64,000 bases of DNA. Origin: Hymenobacter guriensis. Its GTDB lineage: Bacteria > Bacteroidota > Bacteroidia > Cytophagales > Hymenobacteraceae. Position numbers and translations under genes: made by a program. Where the stretch lies: contig NZ_JADWYK010000008.1 in assembly GCF_015773195.1 (NCBI RefSeq), positions 1-64,000 on the forward strand, in the 5' to 3' direction. Under the pieces are notes generated by a model. It was not told the origin of the DNA. It saw only the letters and a list, made by a program, of their open reading frames with translations, and ran no database searches. Within the stretch, counting starts at the first letter, position 1. Each line of letters starts with the position of its first letter. Positions 60,312 through 64,000 of the stretch are shown here, in pieces.

Positions 60312-60719
60312 ATGACTCCGCTGCCGTCTGTTTTGCTGATCGATGATGACCCGATCAATAATTTCCTCAATAAAAGCCTGCTCACCCGTCTGGGCATAGC
60401 CCAGCACCTTACCGTGGTTGAAAGCGGCCACGCGGCCCTGGATTTCCTGCGCCAGCACTGCCAGCAGCCCACGCCGGTCTGCCCGGTACTTATTCTGCTT
60501 GATATCAACATGCCCGGCATGAACGGCCTCCAGTTTCTGGAAGCTTACCAGCAGTTGCTGCCCGAGCAGCGCCAAGGCGTGGTCATCGTTATTCTCACCA
60601 CCTCCCTGCATCCGCGCGACGTGCGCCAGGTGGAGCAGCTAGGCATCATTGATGAGTTTCTGAGCAAGCCGTTGACTGCCGATAAAGTCAGTGCCCTACT
60701 GCATAAGTATTTTCCCTAG
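60312..60719 (+). CDS. Single-domain response regulator
   Basis: A 135-residue CheY-like receiver with no output domain. The acidic pocket is DDD at 11-13, the phospho-acceptor is Asp64 in LLDINMPGMNG, the Thr/Ser switch lies in ILTTS and the Lys in FLSKPL. Such PAS-kinase-linked receivers in Bacteroidota (Rcp1-like) relay phosphate or feed back on their kinase. It lies 61 bp after the kinase gene on the same strand, so the two are a probable pair. The 236-bp gap to kaiC has no gene. Confidence 0.92.
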   Translation: MTPLPSVLLIDDDPINNFLNKSLLTRLGIAQHLTVVESGHAALDFLRQHCQQPTPVCPVLILLDINMPGMNGLQFLEAYQQLLPEQRQGVVIVILTTSLHPRDVRQVEQLGIIDEFLSKPLTADKVSALLHKYFP

Positions 60720-60955
60720 GCAAGGGCGCAGGGCTGATCTTGCCGCAGGCCTGAATGCTTAGCCCCGGTTTACCTGGCGGGGTGCCTGTTCCCGCAACGT
60801 TTCCTGACGCGGATGGGCGAATCATAAAATAGTGCGACCTTCGTTTTCCGGCACAGGCAAACGCCTGCGCAGGTCCGTGGCCACGATTTATGCTTGCCGA
60901 ACGCAGGGTGGCGGCCGCTATCCGCCGGATTATTGCTGTTTCCTGCCGTGTTTCT

Positions 60956-62689
60956 ATGACTGCTGCTTCTCCTGTGCTGCCCCAATTGCCCAAGGCCCCC
61001 ACGGGCATTGAGGGCCTCGACGACGTAACCGACGGCGGCCTGCCCCGCGGGCGCCCCACGCTTATCTGCGGCTCGGCTGGCTGCGGCAAAACCCTGCTGA
61101 GCGTGGAGTTTCTGGTGCGCGGCATTCAGGAGTTTGACGAGCCCGGGGTGCTGATGGCCTTCGAGGAAACCGCCGACGAGCTGGCTGCCAACGTCACGTC
61201 CCTGGGCTTCGACCTCAAGCAGCTGCAAGCTGACAAGAAGCTGCGCGTAGACCACATCCACGTAGACCGCTCCGAGATTGAGGAAACCGGCGAGTACGAC
61301 CTCGAAGGGCTGTTCATTCGCCTGGGCTACGCCATCGACAGCATCGGGGCCAAGCGCGTGGTGCTCGATACCATCGAGAGCCTGTTCTCGGGTTTCAGCA
61401 ACCAAGCCATCCTGCGCTCGGAAATCCGCCGGCTGTTTCGCTGGCTCAAGGACAAGGGCGTTACCACCATCATCACCGCGGAGCGGGGCGAGGGAAACCT
61501 CACGCGCCAGGGCCTGGAAGAGTACGTGTCGGACTGCGTGATTCTGCTCGACAACCGCGTCATCAACCAGATTACCACCCGCCGCCTGCGCATTGTAAAG
61601 TACCGCGGCAGCACCCACGGCACCAACGAATACCCGTACCTGATAACGGAACAGGGCATTTCGGTACTGCCCGTTACCTCGCTCAAGCTGGCTCACGCCG
61701 TGTCCGACGAAATCGTGTCGACGGGCGTTTCGGGGCTGGACGAGATGTTCAAGCGGCGGGGCCTGTACCGGGGCAGCAGCACGCTTATCACAGGCACGGC
61801 CGGCACGGCCAAAACCACCCTGGGCGCGGCTTTTGCGCTGGAAGCCTGCCGCCGGGGCGAGCAGTGCCTGTACTTCGCCTTCGAGGAGTCGCCGCAGCAG
61901 CTGATCCGTAACATGCGCTCCGTGGGAATGGATCTGCAACCTTATGTAGAACAAGGGTTGCTGAGGATTGAAGCCTCACGGCCCACGCTCAACGGTCTGG
62001 AGCAGCACCTGGTCACCATTCACAAGCTCATTGGCGAGTTTAAGCCGGCGTGCGTGGTCATCGACCCCATCAGCAACCTGGTTTCAGTAGGCAGCATCAC
62101 GGAAGTGCGCGGCATGCTCACCCGCCTTATCGACTACCTGAAGGTGCAGGGCATCACGGCCTTGTTCACGGCCCTGATGAGCGGCAGCAAGGCCAACCAG
62201 GAAATGACCGAGGAAGGCATATCGTCGTTGGTGGATACCTGGCTGCACGTGCGCGACCTAGAAGGTATTGGCGAGCGGAACCGGGGTATCAGCATTCTCA
62301 AAGCCCGGGGCATGGCTCACTCCAATCAGGTGCGGGAGTTTCTGGTAACCGACGAGGGCATCCGCCTGCTGGACGTAGTTATCGGGCCGGCGGGCATTGT
62401 GACGGGGGCCGGGCGCCACACCCAGTTTCTGCAGGAGCAGGCCCTGGCCCTGGCTGCCCAGCAGGAGGTGGAGCGCCGCGAGCGGGAAGTGGAGCGCAAG
62501 CGCCGCGTGCTGGAAGCCACCATTGCCAACCTGCGCACCGAGTTCGAGTCGGTGGAGGAGGAGCTGCGCCACGTGGGCCAGGAGGAGCAGCAGCGCCAGC
62601 AGGACCAGCGCCAGGCCCGCCAGCAGGTGGCCCAAGGCCTGGCGCCCCGCCCGGGCGGCACTTCAGCCGCCGAGCCTACTAATTCGTAA
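60956..62689 (+). CDS. kaiC: KaiC-family ATPase
   Basis: A 577-residue double-RecA protein. CI: Walker A GSAGCGKT (39-46), catalytic FEE (69-71). CII: GTAGTAKTT (280-288), FEE (309-311). The segment aligned by eye with S431-T432 of Synechococcus KaiC reads GISSLVD, giving Ser423-Ser424 as the likely phospho-sites. After residue 490 the protein continues into a Glu/Arg/Gln-rich coiled coil (about 495-560) not found in cyanobacterial KaiC (519 residues). ATG at 60956 excludes a non-conserved leader. It heads an operon with two kaiB genes and a kinase; there is no kaiA. Confidence 0.93.
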   Translation: MTAASPVLPQLPKAPTGIEGLDDVTDGGLPRGRPTLICGSAGCGKTLLSVEFLVRGIQEFDEPGVLMAFEETADELAANVTSLGFDLKQLQADKKLRVDHIHVDRSEIEETGEYDLEGLFIRLGYAIDSIGAKRVVLDTIESLFSGFSNQAILRSEIRRLFRWLKDKGVTTIITAERGEGNLTRQGLEEYVSDCVILLDNRVINQITTRRLRIVKYRGSTHGTNEYPYLITEQGISVLPVTSLKLAHAVSDEIVSTGVSGLDEMFKRRGLYRGSSTLITGTAGTAKTTLGAAFALEACRRGEQCLYFAFEESPQQLIRNMRSVGMDLQPYVEQGLLRIEASRPTLNGLEQHLVTIHKLIGEFKPACVVIDPISNLVSVGSITEVRGMLTRLIDYLKVQGITALFTALMSGSKANQEMTEEGISSLVDTWLHVRDLEGIGERNRGISILKARGMAHSNQVREFLVTDEGIRLLDVVIGPAGIVTGAGRHTQFLQEQALALAAQQEVERREREVERKRRVLEATIANLRTEFESVEEELRHVGQEEQQRQQDQRQARQQVAQGLAPRPGGTSAAEPTNS

Positions 62690-62698
62690 TACCCCGGC

Positions 62699-63022
62699 AT
62701 GGAAACGTCGTTAGCTTCGGCACCCTTACTTATGGACGAGGAAATTTGGGAACTGCGCCTGTACGTAGCCGGGCACACCGTCAAGTCCGTCACAGCCCTG
62801 GCCAACCTGAAAAAATACTGCGAGGAGCACCTAGCTGGCCGCTACCGCCTGGAAGTTATCGACCTACTGCAGAACCCGCAGCTGGCCGAGGGCGACCAGA
62901 TTCTGGCTATTCCCACGCTGGTGCGCAAAGTGCCCTCGCCCATCCGCAAAATCATTGGTGACCTCTCCAACCAGGAGCGGGTGCTGGTGGGGCTGGATAT
63001 CCGGCCCCTCGACCCTAAGTAG
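62699..63022 (+). CDS. kaiB: KaiB protein 1
   Basis: A 107-residue KaiB with the thioredoxin-like fold. [30 protein letters not shown] and [16 protein letters not shown] match cyanobacterial KaiB closely. KaiB binds KaiC CI in the fold-switched state and slows or resets its cycle. ATG at 62699 is used; ATG at 62732 would remove 11 residues of non-conserved leader. It lies 9 bp after kaiC. Confidence 0.94.
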   Translation: METSLASAPLLMDEEIWELRLYVAGHTVKSVTALANLKKYCEEHLAGRYRLEVIDLLQNPQLAEGDQILAIPTLVRKVPSPIRKIIGDLSNQERVLVGLDIRPLDPK

Positions 63023-63031
63023 CCCTGCGGT

Positions 63032-63361
63032 ATGGAATCAGAGGAGGGCCAGGCGGTGGCCGGAGCCGAGTACGTATTGCACCTGTACATCACCGGCGCC
63101 ACGCCCAACTCGGCGCGGGCCGTGCAGAACATCAAGGAAATCTGTGAGCGGTACCTGGCTGGCCGCTACGAGCTGCAGATCGTGGACATCTATCAGCAGC
63201 CGGAGCTGGCCCGGGAAGCCCGCATCATTGCGGCACCTACGCTGGTGAAGCGCAGCCCCGGCCTTATCCGCTGGCTGGTAGGCGACCTGTCGGAGCGGCG
63301 CCGGGTGCTTACCCTGCTTGGCATTGAGCCCGACCCCAACGACCCATACCTGCATGGCTGA
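63032..63361 (+). CDS. KaiB protein 2
   Basis: A 109-residue paralogue of the preceding KaiB (LHLYITGATPNSARA, then VDIYQQPELAREARIIAAPTL and VGDLSERRRVL). The conserved LYxxGxTP start resembles the KaiB-like N-terminus of SasA as well. It is more divergent at its C-terminus (LLGIEPDPND). It lies 9 bp after kaiB1 and its stop overlaps the next start by 8 bp, so the four genes are one operon. Confidence 0.92.
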   Translation: MESEEGQAVAGAEYVLHLYITGATPNSARAVQNIKEICERYLAGRYELQIVDIYQQPELAREARIIAAPTLVKRSPGLIRWLVGDLSERRRVLTLLGIEPDPNDPYLHG

Positions 63362-64000
63362 GCGCGCACTTTCCCCGACTGAGGCCCTGGCGTTGGAAAA
63401 TGAGCTGCTGCGCCAGCAACTGCAGGAGGCCGAAGACCTGCTCACGGCCATCCGGACCGGCACCATCGACGCACTGGCCGTGCAGGCCCCCGACGGCCCC
63501 CGCATCTTCACCCTCGCCGGCGCCGACCAGAGCTACCGCACCCTCATTGAGCAGATGAACGAAGGGGCCCTGCTGCTGAGCGAAACCGGCACAGTGCTGT
63601 ACTGCAACGCCTGCCTGGCAGGCTGGCTGCGGCTGCCGCTGACAGAAGTTATGGGCAGCACCTTCGCCGATTTTGTGCCGCTGGGCTTCTGGCAGGCGTG
63701 GGAGACGCTGCTGGCCCAGGGCTGGCAGGGCAAAGCTAAGGGCGAAATCCCGCTGGAAGCCACCGACGGTCTGCTATTGCCGTTTGCCTTGTCGATGAAC
63801 GTGCTGCAGTTCGGCGAAACACCGGTGCTGGCCGTTATCGTGACTGACCTGGCCGCCGAGCGCGAAATAAGTGGCATCCGGGCCCGGGTAACGGAGCAGA
63901 ACGCCTTGCTTAGCCGCCAGCACGAGGAACTCAAAAGCCAGGAAACGGCGCGCCAGGCCGTGGAGAAGGCCGCTGCTGAAGCCCACCGCATGCTGGAAGG
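63354..64000 (+). CDS. PAS sensor protein, probable histidine kinase, truncated by the window end
   Basis: The first 215 residues of an open frame. A coiled coil (LALENELLRQQLQEAEDLL) leads to a short loop and a PAS domain (about 58-175; LIEQMNEGALLLSETGTVLYCN), then a second coiled coil. This order in KaiC operons of Bacteroidota is normally followed by HisKA and HATPase domains, which lie beyond the window. It shares the operon with kaiC and two kaiB genes and could play a SasA-like output role, without a fused KaiB-like domain. The ATG overlaps the kaiB2 stop. Confidence 0.75.
   Translation, partial: MAERALSPTEALALENELLRQQLQEAEDLLTAIRTGTIDALAVQAPDGPRIFTLAGADQSYRTLIEQMNEGALLLSETGTVLYCNACLAGWLRLPLTEVMGSTFADFVPLGFWQAWETLLAQGWQGKAKGEIPLEATDGLLLPFALSMNVLQFGETPVLAVIVTDLAAEREISGIRARVTEQNALLSRQHEELKSQETARQAVEKAAAEAHRMLE

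Noticed and set aside
1..64000. tRNA, rRNA, tmRNA or known riboswitch genes
   Set aside because: I recognised none while reading, but a covariance scan was not possible, so absence is not proven.

Overview
The window is GC-rich chromosomal DNA from a member of the Bacteroidota, most likely a Hymenobacter-like cytophagalean. The evidence is the gene families (CarboxypepD_reg-like protein, TPR/PD40/OmpA protein, DUF4199, lmo0937-type peptide, KaiBC operons), several upstream elements matching the Bacteroidota -7 consensus TAnnTTTG, and interspersed palindromic elements. The genus is an inference from family resemblance, not a database match.

Layout. 1-484 holds a decayed array of 21-bp repeats. 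485-29100 is mostly housekeeping: lepA, folD, queE (with an attenuator-like leader), an OmpA-family envelope protein, gltA, mnmE, a DtxR-type regulator, fabH, dapD, msrA, a 3-hydroxyacyl-CoA dehydrogenase, an ABC-F ATPase with one degenerate composite ATP site, an L,D-transpeptidase-like protein, an M48 protease and a lipid kinase. Three related small secreted proteins (10645, 11242, 25014) form a Spy/CpxP-like set. 29000-35230 is a recent rearrangement: a 363-bp segment covering the 5' end of a metallophosphoesterase gene occurs twice, 4.9 kb apart, around a nest of an IS630 remnant, an intact IS5-type element, an AT-rich acyltransferase gene, a decayed IS5 relative and another IS5-type element killed by nonsense codons. 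35266-50931 returns to ordinary genes (LON-domain protein, mtgA, App1-type phosphatase, M48 lipoprotein, topoisomerase IB, an exonuclease/GIY-YIG fusion, AI-2E-type permease, parE), plus a divergent pair of lipoproteins with a possible kinase-like core.

51090-64000 is rich in signalling: a BLUF photoreceptor, two multi-PAS histidine kinases, a single-domain response regulator, and a kaiC-kaiB-kaiB-histidine kinase operon truncated by the window end. Inside it, at 54689-56426, sits an overlapping gene pair, an OLD/RecF-like AAA ATPase and a small protein with a TOPRIM-like E...DxD signature, which looks like a split OLD-type nuclease and may be a defence module.

Palindromic elements are abundant. 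A family sharing the terminal motif TGTCATTGCGAGC lies at 17757, 36476 (divergent), 41642 and 45191; the last has perfect 64-bp arms. A five-hairpin array lies at 37363-37550 and a 24-bp inverted repeat at 15354-15448. I noticed no rRNA or tRNA genes and no CRISPR array.
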